Assembly: GCA_913055905.1 (NCBI GenBank)
Contig: CAJXLB010000011.1
Span: 1-64,000 of the forward strand
Direction of reading: 5' to 3'
Source: an uncultured Winogradskyella sp.
Lineage (GTDB): Bacteria; Bacteroidota; Bacteroidia; Flavobacteriales; Flavobacteriaceae
Length of the DNA stretch: 64,000 nucleotides
Part shown: positions 46,799 to 56,202 of the stretch, one piece after another
Numbering within the stretch: position 1 is the stretch's first letter
Layout: every line of letters starts with the position of its first letter
Notes under the pieces: generated by a model
Seen by the model: the letters and a program-made list of their open reading frames with translations, nothing else
Database searches by the model: none
Told to the model about the DNA's origin: nothing
Program-made: the position numbers and the translations under genes

Positions 46799-48274
46799 AT
46801 GCAAATGATGAAAAATATAAATTACAAAATAGGTAGAACCACAATCGTATTGGGATTATTATTAATCTTCAATTTAGGTTGTGAAAGAGACCTTACGGAT
46901 GAAGCTGTCTTAGCAACGTTTCCTACTACAGCAGAGATATATACCGATAACCCTGTTGGTCTAACAGACGAGTTCTTTATTTCTTTTGATCCAGCTGTTG
47001 GTGCTAATCCTGAGGCTTTCGGTACAGATGATAACGAGTCTTATGAAGGAACCTCTTCCATACGCATAGACGTTCCTGGACCAAACGACCCAAATGGGAC
47101 GTTTGCCGGCTGTATATTTAGAGACCGTGGTGAAGGAAGAAATTTAACGGGTTACGACGCCTTAACGTTTTGGGCAAAAGGAAGTACCACTGGGGTTTTA
47201 GGAGAAGTTGGTTTTGGTGTCGATTTCCTTGAAAATAAATTTCCTGTGAATCGTGCGAATATTCAATTATCTACAGATTGGAGAAAATATGTCATTCCAA
47301 TTCCTAATCCAGAAAAATTGGTTCAGGAAAGAGGCATGTTTTTAATTGCTGTGGGATCCTTCGATGTGTTGGGCAACGATGACCCAGCACTGGCAGATTC
47401 TTTTAGCGACAATTCTGGTTGGATTGTTTGGTTGGATGAAATTAAATTTGAACGTCTCGGAACTACGCTGACGGTGAATGCAGAAATATTGGATGGACAA
47501 AACCTTGTTCAGGAATCCTTTTCAAATACCACTACGACTATTACGGGCTTGAGTCAAACGGTTAACCTAGCAACTGGTGAAAATGTAACAGTTGGCGTAG
47601 CACCAACTTACTTTGATTTTAATTCATCAAATCCTGCAGTAGCAACAGTTGATGAGAATGGTGTTGTTAATGTCGTTGGACAATCTGGCACTACTACGAT
47701 TACCGCTGTTCTTGGTAATAATCAAGCTCAAGGCTCGTTGGAGATAACGGCACTGGGAGATTTTCCTTTGGCACCCGTACCAGACGACCCGGCCGCCAAT
47801 GTTCTTTCTATTTTTAGTGATTCCTATACAGATGTTGTGGATGCTAATTTTACACCTGGATTTGGAGGGTCCACGACACAAGCTTCAGTATTAAGTATTG
47901 GCGGAGAGGAATTTGTAACCTATGAAAATAACAACTTCACGGGTATCATGTTCGATAATAATCCAATAGATGGTTCTGCTATGTCGTTTTTACATGTTGA
48001 TATTTTTGCACCTGACGCTTCTACTCAAGTAGAATTTCAAATTAGGGACATAGGAAGTAACCAGGAGATAGAAACAAATGAATTTACCGGTTTCCCCACG
48101 GGAGATGATGTAGATTATAGAGTAACACTCAATGGACTAACACCAAATGAATGGAATTCTATAGACATACCGCTAGTTGGAAATTTAACAACTCAAAGAA
48201 ACAATCTCGGAGCTATAATATTAGTTGGTGGTCCAAGCTTTATTTTGGATAACATCTACTTCTTTACCGAATAA
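46799..48274 (+). CDS. Lipoprotein with CBM-like and Big2-like domains
   Basis: I use the ATG at 46799, 4 bases after the previous stop; other possible starts are 46805 and 46808. The product is about 491 residues with a lipobox (LIFNLGCERD). A galactose-binding-like domain covers about 45-225 (SYEGTSSIRIDVPG; YDALTFWAKG; WIVWLDEIKFE). A Big2-like Ig domain covers about 255-315 (SNPAVATVDENGVVNVVGQSG). A C-terminal module of about 155 residues begins PDDPAANVLSIFSDSY and is related to the middle domain of the 40389 protein. It has no catalytic motif. It probably binds glucan at the cell surface and may tether enzymes. Confidence 0.8.
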   Translation: MQMMKNINYKIGRTTIVLGLLLIFNLGCERDLTDEAVLATFPTTAEIYTDNPVGLTDEFFISFDPAVGANPEAFGTDDNESYEGTSSIRIDVPGPNDPNGTFAGCIFRDRGEGRNLTGYDALTFWAKGSTTGVLGEVGFGVDFLENKFPVNRANIQLSTDWRKYVIPIPNPEKLVQERGMFLIAVGSFDVLGNDDPALADSFSDNSGWIVWLDEIKFERLGTTLTVNAEILDGQNLVQESFSNTTTTITGLSQTVNLATGENVTVGVAPTYFDFNSSNPAVATVDENGVVNVVGQSGTTTITAVLGNNQAQGSLEITALGDFPLAPVPDDPAANVLSIFSDSYTDVVDANFTPGFGGSTTQASVLSIGGEEFVTYENNNFTGIMFDNNPIDGSAMSFLHVDIFAPDASTQVEFQIRDIGSNQEIETNEFTGFPTGDDVDYRVTLNGLTPNEWNSIDIPLVGNLTTQRNNLGAIILVGGPSFILDNIYFFTE

Positions 48275-48297
48275 AAAGAAAAAAATTGAACTATAAA

Positions 48298-49161
48298 ATG
48301 AAGCAAATGAAGATTTTAAAATCAATACTCGCATGCGCTGTGTTATTAGCTGGTACTTTGTTAATAACAAATTGTGAGGTGGATGAGACCCAGACCGTCA
48401 CAAATTTTGAAAACCTCGTCATGGCGGATGAATTTGATGTCGATGGCGCTCCTGACCCAACCCTTTGGACATACGATATTGGCGATGGATCGGCAGAAGG
48501 TATTCCAGGTTGGGGCAATAATGAATTGCAATATTATACAGACAGACCCGAAAATGTTAAAGTAGAAAACGGACTGCTTGTTATCACGGCAAGAGAAGAG
48601 GCCTTCGATGGAAGTTCCTATACCTCCGCCAGGATTACAACACAAAATTTATTCGAGCAACAATATGGTCGATTTGAAGCGCGAATTAGAATGCCACTTG
48701 GTAAAGGCATTTGGCCAGCGTTCTGGTTGCTAGGTAATGATTGCGACATCAATCCATGGCCACAGTGTGGTGAAATTGATGTTATGGAATATCTAGGGGA
48801 CGCACCAACCATCGTTTTCGGTAGTGCCCATGGTCCAGGATATAACGCAGGTGATTCCATCTCAAAAGAATACGAGTTGGAGAACGATCGTTTTGATACA
48901 GGATTCCATGTATTTGGAATAGAGTGGGGTCCAGATTATATCAATTACTACGTTGATGACGAATTGTACCAACAAATAACCCCAGAAACAACTGCTGAAG
49001 AGGCTGTTGATAATGTTCCTAATCCTGGAGAATGGGTTTTCAATCGCCCATTTTACATTATTCTGAACATAGCAGTGGGTGGCAACTTGCCAGGCGCACC
49101 AAATGAAGATACCCAATTTCCACAACGAATGTATGTGGATTATGTTAGGGTGTATAACTAA
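48298..49161 (+). CDS. GH16 laminarinase (endo-beta-1,3-glucanase) lipoprotein
   Basis: I use the ATG at 48298; the frame can also open at TTG 48286. The 287-residue protein has a lipoprotein signal (LLITNCEVDE) and one GH16 domain. Catalytic residues are in the uninterrupted GEIDVMEYLG: nucleophile E159, D161, acid/base E164. Other GH16 laminarinase marks are WGNNELQYYT, RFEARIRMPLGKGIWPAFWLLG, VFGSAHGPGY and FHVFGIEWGPDYINYYVDD. The E-x-D-x-x-E spacing with the extra methionine is the laminarinase form. It should cut internal beta-1,3 bonds of laminarin at the surface. Confidence 0.95.
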   Translation: MKQMKILKSILACAVLLAGTLLITNCEVDETQTVTNFENLVMADEFDVDGAPDPTLWTYDIGDGSAEGIPGWGNNELQYYTDRPENVKVENGLLVITAREEAFDGSSYTSARITTQNLFEQQYGRFEARIRMPLGKGIWPAFWLLGNDCDINPWPQCGEIDVMEYLGDAPTIVFGSAHGPGYNAGDSISKEYELENDRFDTGFHVFGIEWGPDYINYYVDDELYQQITPETTAEEAVDNVPNPGEWVFNRPFYIILNIAVGGNLPGAPNEDTQFPQRMYVDYVRVYN

Positions 49162-49173
49162 AAATAAGACAAC

Positions 49174-49995
49174 ATGATAGCTTTAAAAAATAAAATTAGC
49201 ATAGTATTCGGCTTAATCATGGCCTTGATTATGGTCTCTTGTGATGGCAAGGAAGAAACTGAAACGTTTAATTTAGAGGCAAGGTTTATAAGTGATGTTC
49301 AGGGCAGAACGATTAATTTTACCAATGTTTCTAATGATGCAACAAGTTACCTTTGGGATTTTGATAATGGTACAACGTCTTCGGTTATCGACCCTGTCGT
49401 TGAATTTGAAAACGGCACCTATACGGTAACCTTAACTGCTTTTGACGGTAGAGGGAATTCAGCAAGTTTTAGTCAGACCTTTGATATTGACTGTGAAACA
49501 GATGAGAATATAGATCCGGCTAACGGTAATCTCAATTGGACGTTCTTAACTGCATCTCCAGCAACAACGTTTGATGCCTTTGGGAACACAGGAGGAGGTA
49601 TAGTACAAAATCCTGTTGAAGATGCAGTAAATTCAAGTTGTAATGTACAGCAATTCGTAAAAATACCAGGATGTTTTACGTTTGCAGGTTTAGGTAAAGA
49701 GTTAAATACAGCGCTGGATTTTAACGATCCGGACGCGAGTAAAGTCTTTACAATGAAAGTACTAGCCGAGACTCAGGTCACTGAAGTAACATTAAGACTG
49801 GAGTTTATGCCTTTCCCAAATGTAGATCCGGCCGTAGACCGTGTTGCAACAATCACAGAAGTGGGAGAGTGGCAAGAGCTTACCTTCGATTTTACGGGCG
49901 TAACAGGAACATTTAAGAGTATGATTATCTATTTTGAGAGAAACGCACCTTGCGATGGCGATGTCTATTATTTTGATGATATAATTCAGCAATAA
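49174..49995 (+). CDS. PKD-domain lipoprotein with C-terminal CBM-like domain
   Basis: This 273-residue protein has a lipobox (LIMVSCDGKEE) and a PKD domain (about 33-108; SYLWDFDNGTTSS and NGTYTVTLTAFD are diagnostic). A C-terminal beta-sandwich follows (about 120-273; FTMKVLAETQVTEVTLRLEF; VGEWQELTFDFTG; VYYFDDIIQ) with the look of a carbohydrate-binding fold. It has no enzyme motif. It resembles the small surface glycan-binding proteins of laminarin PULs. It lies 12 bases after the GH16 gene. Confidence 0.82.
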   Translation: MIALKNKISIVFGLIMALIMVSCDGKEETETFNLEARFISDVQGRTINFTNVSNDATSYLWDFDNGTTSSVIDPVVEFENGTYTVTLTAFDGRGNSASFSQTFDIDCETDENIDPANGNLNWTFLTASPATTFDAFGNTGGGIVQNPVEDAVNSSCNVQQFVKIPGCFTFAGLGKELNTALDFNDPDASKVFTMKVLAETQVTEVTLRLEFMPFPNVDPAVDRVATITEVGEWQELTFDFTGVTGTFKSMIIYFERNAPCDGDVYYFDDIIQQ

Positions 49996-50017
49996 CAACC
50001 GTTTGAGTAAGTAAATT

Positions 50018-50045
50018 TGCGGCTTTAATTTATTTTATGGCCGCA
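50018..50045 (+). terminator. Weak hairpin before the phosphorylase gene
   Basis: Arms TGCGGC (50018-50023) and GCCGCA (50040-50045) enclose a 16-base AT-rich loop and are followed by TTTT. It could attenuate transcription between the surface-protein genes and the cytoplasmic phosphorylase. Support is modest. Confidence 0.3.
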
Positions 50046-50093
50046 TTTTGTCTCTTATAAATGATAACCTTATTACTAATCTAAAAACACAAA

Positions 50094-53000
50094 ATGGTTG
50101 CTACTAACCAAGATACCAAATCAAAACAAAAGGAAGTAACTTTATCTAAGGTAAAGTTAGATAACAAGGCGTATTTTAAAATTGCGAATCACGATAAGAT
50201 GCGACCGTTCTTTATGAGCATTGTTAGTGACTCTAATCACTGGATGTTCATTTCAAGTAATGGTGGCCTTACCGCAGGACGCAAAAATGCAGAGTATGCA
50301 CTATTCCCCTACTATTCTGACGATAAGATCACCGAATCTGCTGAAATAACTGGAGCAAAATCCATATTTCAGGTAAAACGAAAAGGAGAAACGTATATAT
50401 GGGAACCTTTTTCTATTCGTTTTCAAGATAAATACAAGATCAAGCGAAACTTGTATAAAAGCATATACGGCAATTCCATAGTTTTTGAGGAAGTAAACCT
50501 TGATTTACAGCTAACCTTCAAATATGAATGGTCTTCTAGCAACCTATACGGATTTGTAAAAACATCCACACTTTCCAATCAAGCAGAAGATGCGGTGGAA
50601 GTGAATATTCTAGATGGTATTCAAAATGTGTTGCCATTTGGCGTGAGTAGTGCTCTTCAAAATGCCAGCAGTAATTTGGTAGATGCCTACAAACGCACAG
50701 AATTAGTAAAAGATTCTGGAATAGGAATCTTTGCCTTAAGTGCTATCATTGTTGACAAGGCAGAGCCAAGCGAGGCCCTCAAGGCCAATATAGCGTGGTC
50801 ACTTGGTTTGGAGTCTCCCAAGTATCTATTGTCGTCACTTCAGCTTAAGGATTTTAGGGCATTCAAGGATATAGAACAAGAAACAGACATTAAAGCTGAG
50901 AAAGGTGGTTACTTCGTAAACAAAACAATCACCTTAGCTTCAGGAGCTCAAAAGAAATGGTACATCGTTACCAACGTGAATCAAGACAAATCGGATATTG
51001 TAAGCCTTTCGCAGGCTATACAAAAAGATGACGAGCTCGAACATAAACTACTGGATAACGTGGCATTGGGCACGCAAAAACTTATAGCCCTTAATGCCGC
51101 ATCAGATGGACTTCAGTTAACATCAGATAACTTAAGAGACACACGCCATTTTTCCAATACGCTATTCAATATTATGCGTGGTGGTATTTTCGATGATGGC
51201 TACACCATTGAAACATGGGATTTTAGAAAATATATAAAAGAGGCTAATAAAGATGTTTCAATTAGGCAAGCCAACCTTTTGAACAGTCTTAATGACAAAA
51301 TAACCTTGTCGGAGTTAAAGGAAATTGCCAATACATCGCAAGATGAAGATTTTTGCAGGTTGGCATTGGAGTATATGCCATTGAAATTTAGTCGCAGACA
51401 CGGAGATCCAAGTCGACCTTGGAACAAATTTTCCATTAATACCAGAAGTGAGGTCGATGGGTCAAAGATTCTGGATTACGAAGGTAACTGGAGAGATATT
51501 TTCCAAAATTGGGAGGCCTTGGTGCATTCTTATCCAGAGTACATCGAGAACATGATTCACAAATTCTTAAACGCCTCTACGTTTGATGGTTATAATCCTT
51601 ACCGAGTTACCAAAGGAGGTTTTGATTGGGAGACTATAGAGCCAGACGACCCTTGGTCTTATATAGGGTATTGGGGCGACCACCAAATTATTTATCTTCA
51701 AAAATTCTTGGAATTTATCCAAAATCATGAACCAGGTAAGTTAGAGAGCTTCTTTACAAGAGATATATTCGTTTATGCCAATGTGCCTTATCGCATTAAA
51801 TCCTATGAAGCGATTGTTCAAAATCCAAAGGATACAATAGAATTTGACGAAGAATCCGATCGTAAGATAAGAGCTAAACGTAACGCTATAGGTGCTGATG
51901 GTGCTTTGTTATGCAATGCAAAAGACGAAGTAGTCAGAGCCAACTTTATCGAAAAGATTCTAGCGACCACCTTGGCGAAGCTTTCCAACTTTATTCCCGA
52001 AGCAGGAATTTGGATGAATACGCAACGTCCAGAATGGAACGACGCGAACAATGCACTCGTTGGTAATGGCGTATCTATGGTCACGCTTTATTACTTAAGA
52101 CGATTTTTAAAGTTTTTTGAACACATATTTGACCAAGCGTCTGTTAACGAAGTATTGGTGTCAAAGGAAATAGCTGACTTTTTTAGTGAGGTTAAAGAAA
52201 CCTACAGTTCTAATGAGGGACTTTTAGCATCTGCAATTAGTGATAAAGACAGAAAGCTGATGATGGATGCTTTAGGAAAAGCAGGAAGTACATATAGAGA
52301 CCGTGTCTATTCGAGTGCCTTTTCTGGAGAGAGGGAAACAATTACATTTTCAGAACTGAAAAATTTTGTGGCATCTGCACTAAAACATTTAGAACATGCC
52401 ATAAAAGCCAACAAGCGCGATGATGATATGTATCACGCTTATAATCTTATTACAATTAACGAAGATAATACGGTGTCTCTCTCCTACTTAGATGAGATGC
52501 TAGAAGGTCAAGTGGCCGTTTTAAGTTCGGGCTATTTAAGTTCTAAGGAGAATCTAAAGGTATTAGATGGACTGAAACACAGTAGTCTGTTTAGGCCAGA
52601 CCAATACAGCTATATCTTGTATCCCAATAAGGAACTAAAAGGCTTTATGGAGCGTAATAATGTTCCTCAATCAGCTGTCCAAGATTCAGAATTGTTACAA
52701 AAGCTGTTAGAAGATGGCAATACTCAATTGATTAAACAAGATATCAATGGCGGCTATCACTTTAATGGTAATTTTAAGAATGCAGAAGACGTTAAAGCTG
52801 CCTTAAATGACTTGGAGGAGACGAGCTACAAAAATTTAGTTACAGAAGATAGAAGAAAAGTTCTAAGGATATTTGAGCAAGTGTTCAACCACAAGGCTTT
52901 TACGGGCCGTTCTGGCACCTTCTATGGTTACGAAGGATTAGGCTCAATCTATTGGCATATGGTGTCTAAACTTCAACTGGCAGTGCTTGAATGTTGTTTA

Positions 53001-53552
53001 AAAGCGATTCACGATAGTGAAGATGAGGTTGTTGTAGGGAAGCTGTTAGAGCATTATTATGAAATTAATGAAGGTATTGGCGTGCATAAATCGCCACAGC
53101 TTTATGGGGCCTTTCCAACAGACCCATATTCCCATACACCATTTGGCAAGGGGGCTCAACAACCAGGTATGACGGGACAGGTTAAGGAAGATATTTTATC
53201 TAGGTTTGGAGAGCTTGGTGTTTTTGTAAATGATGGGCAACTATATTTTGATCCTTGTATGTTGCGACGAGAAGAGTTTTTGTCTCAAGCCATGACCTTC
53301 AAATATGTTGATGTTGCCGGGAAACAGGAAACTATCCAGCTCCAGCCAAAACAATTGGCATTTACATATTGTCAAGTGCCAGTGATTTATGAGGTTTCTA
53401 ACCACAATGGACTTGAAGTGTCACTAGAAGATAATTCAACTCAAAAGTTCGACAAACTAACGTTAAACAAAAATCTTAGTTCATCTGTGTTTGAAAGGAA
53501 AAATGAGGTCAAACATATTAAGGTAACAATTGAAAAAAGTTATTTAAAATAA
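50094..53552 (+). CDS. GH149-like beta-1,3-oligoglucan phosphorylase
   Basis: This 1152-residue protein has no signal peptide and is therefore cytoplasmic. It resembles the GH94-related phosphorylases. An N-terminal beta-sandwich (about 30-300) includes HWMFISSNGGLTAGR. A helical barrel follows with general-acid candidate D650 in RPEWNDANN, which parallels the WND motif of cellobiose phosphorylases. The later segments NHKAFTGRSGTFYGYEGLGS and HKSPQLYGAFPTDPYSHTPFGKGAQQPGMTGQ (as the phosphate-site region, about residues 945-1055) complete it. The length of about 1,150 residues fits GH149 rather than GH94 (about 800). It would convert beta-1,3-glucan oligosaccharides plus phosphate to glucose-1-phosphate. 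GH161 is an alternative. Confidence 0.82.
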   Translation: MVATNQDTKSKQKEVTLSKVKLDNKAYFKIANHDKMRPFFMSIVSDSNHWMFISSNGGLTAGRKNAEYALFPYYSDDKITESAEITGAKSIFQVKRKGETYIWEPFSIRFQDKYKIKRNLYKSIYGNSIVFEEVNLDLQLTFKYEWSSSNLYGFVKTSTLSNQAEDAVEVNILDGIQNVLPFGVSSALQNASSNLVDAYKRTELVKDSGIGIFALSAIIVDKAEPSEALKANIAWSLGLESPKYLLSSLQLKDFRAFKDIEQETDIKAEKGGYFVNKTITLASGAQKKWYIVTNVNQDKSDIVSLSQAIQKDDELEHKLLDNVALGTQKLIALNAASDGLQLTSDNLRDTRHFSNTLFNIMRGGIFDDGYTIETWDFRKYIKEANKDVSIRQANLLNSLNDKITLSELKEIANTSQDEDFCRLALEYMPLKFSRRHGDPSRPWNKFSINTRSEVDGSKILDYEGNWRDIFQNWEALVHSYPEYIENMIHKFLNASTFDGYNPYRVTKGGFDWETIEPDDPWSYIGYWGDHQIIYLQKFLEFIQNHEPGKLESFFTRDIFVYANVPYRIKSYEAIVQNPKDTIEFDEESDRKIRAKRNAIGADGALLCNAKDEVVRANFIEKILATTLAKLSNFIPEAGIWMNTQRPEWNDANNALVGNGVSMVTLYYLRRFLKFFEHIFDQASVNEVLVSKEIADFFSEVKETYSSNEGLLASAISDKDRKLMMDALGKAGSTYRDRVYSSAFSGERETITFSELKNFVASALKHLEHAIKANKRDDDMYHAYNLITINEDNTVSLSYLDEMLEGQVAVLSSGYLSSKENLKVLDGLKHSSLFRPDQYSYILYPNKELKGFMERNNVPQSAVQDSELLQKLLEDGNTQLIKQDINGGYHFNGNFKNAEDVKAALNDLEETSYKNLVTEDRRKVLRIFEQVFNHKAFTGRSGTFYGYEGLGSIYWHMVSKLQLAVLECCLKAIHDSEDEVVVGKLLEHYYEINEGIGVHKSPQLYGAFPTDPYSHTPFGKGAQQPGMTGQVKEDILSRFGELGVFVNDGQLYFDPCMLRREEFLSQAMTFKYVDVAGKQETIQLQPKQLAFTYCQVPVIYEVSNHNGLEVSLEDNSTQKFDKLTLNKNLSSSVFERKNEVKHIKVTIEKSYLK

Positions 53553-53561
53553 ATAAAACGC

Positions 53562-54848
53562 ATGCTTAAAACGAGAATTTTATGGATAACTGCGCTCCTG
53601 GTTTTTGTGTTGTCGTGCAATGATAAAAAAAATAAGGACCTCAAGTCCGTAACCCAAATTAGTAAAAACGTGACTGCTAAGGATATATTAGGTAACCCTA
53701 AGTATATGGCCATCTCCTACGGTGGGTATAGGGAAAAAACAAGGGACATTCAGCCTACGATAGAAGAGCTGAAAGACGACATGAAAATATTGTCGGCTAT
53801 GGGCATAAAGGTTTTAAGAACCTACAATGTTCAATTACCTCATGCAACAAATGTGCTTAAAGCTATAAGGGAACTCAAAAAGGAAAACCCTGATTTTGAG
53901 ATGTACGTCATGCTTGGGGCATGGATCGATTGTCTCAATGCATGGACAGACAAACCTGTGGACCACAATGTTGAGAGTCCTAACAACAAAGATGAAATTG
54001 CACGAGCGGTGGCTATTGCAAATCAATATCCGGATATAGTAAAAGTTCTGGCCGTTGGTAACGAAGCTATGGTAAAATGGGCTACAAATTATTACGTTCA
54101 GCCCAGTGTTATCCTAAAATGGGTTACCTACTTGCAAGATTTAAAAAAGTCAGGAAAGTTACCTAAAGATTTATGGATTACAAGCTCAGACGATTTTGCC
54201 TCGTGGGGAGGAGGAGAGGCATCCTATCATGTTGAGGATTTAGAGAAACTGGTAGAAGCTGTTGATTACATTTCAATGCATACGTATCCATATCATAACA
54301 CACACTATAATCCAGAGTTTTGGGGTGTGCCTGAAGCCCATGCAGGAATGCCAGATACAACCAAGATTGAGATGGCAATGGAGCGAGCACTGAAATTTGC
54401 ACAAAAACAGTACGATAGCGTGACCAATTACATGAAAAGTTTAGGAATCAACAAACCAATTCATATTGGAGAGACGGGCTGGGCCAGTGTTTCCGATGGG
54501 CATTATGGTGATAAAGGCTCTAGAGCAACCGATGAGTACAAACAAGGACTCTATCACCGCTTGATGCGTGACTGGACCAATAAGGCCGGAATATCATGTT
54601 TCTATTTTGAGGCCTTTAACGAACAATGGAAAGATGCAAGAAATCCTAAAGGGTCCGAAAATCATTTTGGGCTATTCACTATAGATGGTGAGGCCAAATA
54701 TCCTATTTGGGATTTAGTAGATAAAGGCATTTTTGAGGGCTTGACCCGTAATGGTAATCCTATCACCAAAACTTACGGAGGTGATAAACAAGAGCTTTTA
54801 AAGGATGTTCTTGTTCCACCATCCGAAGAGGAGATTATGTCTAAATAA
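53562..54848 (+). CDS. GH17 family glucanase, lipoprotein copy 1
   Basis: This 428-residue protein has a lipobox (VFVLSCNDKK) and a GH17 TIM barrel. Catalytic acid/base is E168 (AVGNEAMVKW) and the nucleophile is E304 (HIGETGWAS). Further marks are MAISYGGYR near the barrel start and SCFYFEAFNEQWKD near the end. GH17 enzymes in marine flavobacteria cut beta-1,3-glucan chains and often work on debranched laminarin. It starts 9 bases after the phosphorylase gene, and a close paralogue follows. Confidence 0.93.
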   Translation: MLKTRILWITALLVFVLSCNDKKNKDLKSVTQISKNVTAKDILGNPKYMAISYGGYREKTRDIQPTIEELKDDMKILSAMGIKVLRTYNVQLPHATNVLKAIRELKKENPDFEMYVMLGAWIDCLNAWTDKPVDHNVESPNNKDEIARAVAIANQYPDIVKVLAVGNEAMVKWATNYYVQPSVILKWVTYLQDLKKSGKLPKDLWITSSDDFASWGGGEASYHVEDLEKLVEAVDYISMHTYPYHNTHYNPEFWGVPEAHAGMPDTTKIEMAMERALKFAQKQYDSVTNYMKSLGINKPIHIGETGWASVSDGHYGDKGSRATDEYKQGLYHRLMRDWTNKAGISCFYFEAFNEQWKDARNPKGSENHFGLFTIDGEAKYPIWDLVDKGIFEGLTRNGNPITKTYGGDKQELLKDVLVPPSEEEIMSK

Positions 54849-54873
54849 CGTAAAGCTCAAAAAGTAAAGACAA

Positions 54874-56190
54874 ATGACAATTAGTAAGAACAAACTACAA
54901 AAAGTGACTTTAAACACCTTCAAGGCAGTACTGATACTTTTATGTGTTTGGTCTTGTAAACAAAATCCCAAATTGAACGAACAATCCCAACCCAAAAACA
55001 GTCCTACAGCTAAAGAAATCTTAGGCAACCCTAAATATTTAGCTATGTCTTATGGTGGTTATCGCCATGTGGATCACGACATAGAACCAACAATCGAAGA
55101 ACTTAAGGAAGACATGCTGTTGCTCTCGGCAATGGGAGTAGGTATTATCCGTACTTACAAAGTCTATTTGCCTCATGCCTCTAACGTCCTTAAAGCCATA
55201 AAGGAGTTGAAAAGTGAGGACCCAGATTTTGAAATGTATGTCATGCTTGGCGCTTGGATTAATTGCAAGAACGCGTTTACAGACAAGGAGCCTGACCATG
55301 CTTCGGAGAGTCCTGATAATGCCACGGAGATTGAAAAAGCGGTAGCATTAGCAAACGAATATCCCGATATTGTAAAGATTATCGCTGTTGGAAACGAAGC
55401 TATGGTAAAATGGCAAGCGCAATATTATGTAGAGCCAGGAATCATATTAAAATGGGTGACCCATCTACAAAATCTAAAAGAGGAAGGAAAATTACCTAAA
55501 GACCTATGGATAACAAGTTCCGATAATTTTGCGTCTTGGGGCGGAGGAGGAGAAGAATATCATGTGGAGGACTTAAACCGCTTGATCAAGGCTGTAGATT
55601 TTATTTCTATGCATACCTATCCTATGCATGATACCCATTACAATCCCGACTTTTGGTACACGCCAGAATCTGATTCTAGCCTTTCAGATATGCAAAAGAT
55701 AGAAAAGGCGATGCAACGTTCATTGGCTTATGCTAAGACGCAGTACCAAAACGTCGCTCGGTATATTAAGTATTTGAACTTAGAAAAACCTATTCATATT
55801 GGAGAAACAGGTTGGGCTACGGTTTCCAATGGGTTCTACGGTACAGAAGGTTCTAGAGCCACGGATGAATTTAAGGAAGCGCTTTATTATGAGGCCATTA
55901 GGGATTTTACCAATGAAAATAAAATCTCTTGTTTCTATTTCGAAGGCTTTGATGAGCCTTGGAAAGATGCCTCTAATCCCAACGGTTCAGAGAATCATTT
56001 TGGTCTTTTTACGGTTGAAGGAAAGGCAAAATTTGCCCTATGGGACTTAGTAGATAAAGGAGTTTTTGATGGTCTAAAACGAAATGGAAATACAATAGAA
56101 AAGACATATAATGGTGATAAATCTGCCCTAATGAAAGATGTTATGGTGCCTCCAACAGAAGAAGAAATTCTAGCACAACACTCAAATTAA
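54874..56190 (+). CDS. GH17 family glucanase, lipoprotein copy 2
   Basis: This 438-residue protein has a lipobox (LCVWSCKQN) and a GH17 barrel with acid/base E175 (AVGNEAMVKW) and nucleophile E311 (HIGETGWAT). It is clearly a tandem paralogue of the preceding gene (blocks KDLWITSSD, FASWGGG, NHFGLFT and EEEI near the end are shared). Sequence differences are largest in the N-terminal linker and in loops after HTYP. The pair may split endo/exo or length preferences. No disabling change is seen. Confidence 0.93.
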   Translation: MTISKNKLQKVTLNTFKAVLILLCVWSCKQNPKLNEQSQPKNSPTAKEILGNPKYLAMSYGGYRHVDHDIEPTIEELKEDMLLLSAMGVGIIRTYKVYLPHASNVLKAIKELKSEDPDFEMYVMLGAWINCKNAFTDKEPDHASESPDNATEIEKAVALANEYPDIVKIIAVGNEAMVKWQAQYYVEPGIILKWVTHLQNLKEEGKLPKDLWITSSDNFASWGGGGEEYHVEDLNRLIKAVDFISMHTYPMHDTHYNPDFWYTPESDSSLSDMQKIEKAMQRSLAYAKTQYQNVARYIKYLNLEKPIHIGETGWATVSNGFYGTEGSRATDEFKEALYYEAIRDFTNENKISCFYFEGFDEPWKDASNPNGSENHFGLFTVEGKAKFALWDLVDKGVFDGLKRNGNTIEKTYNGDKSALMKDVMVPPTEEEILAQHSN

Positions 56191-56202
56191 AAGTAAACTT
56201 TG

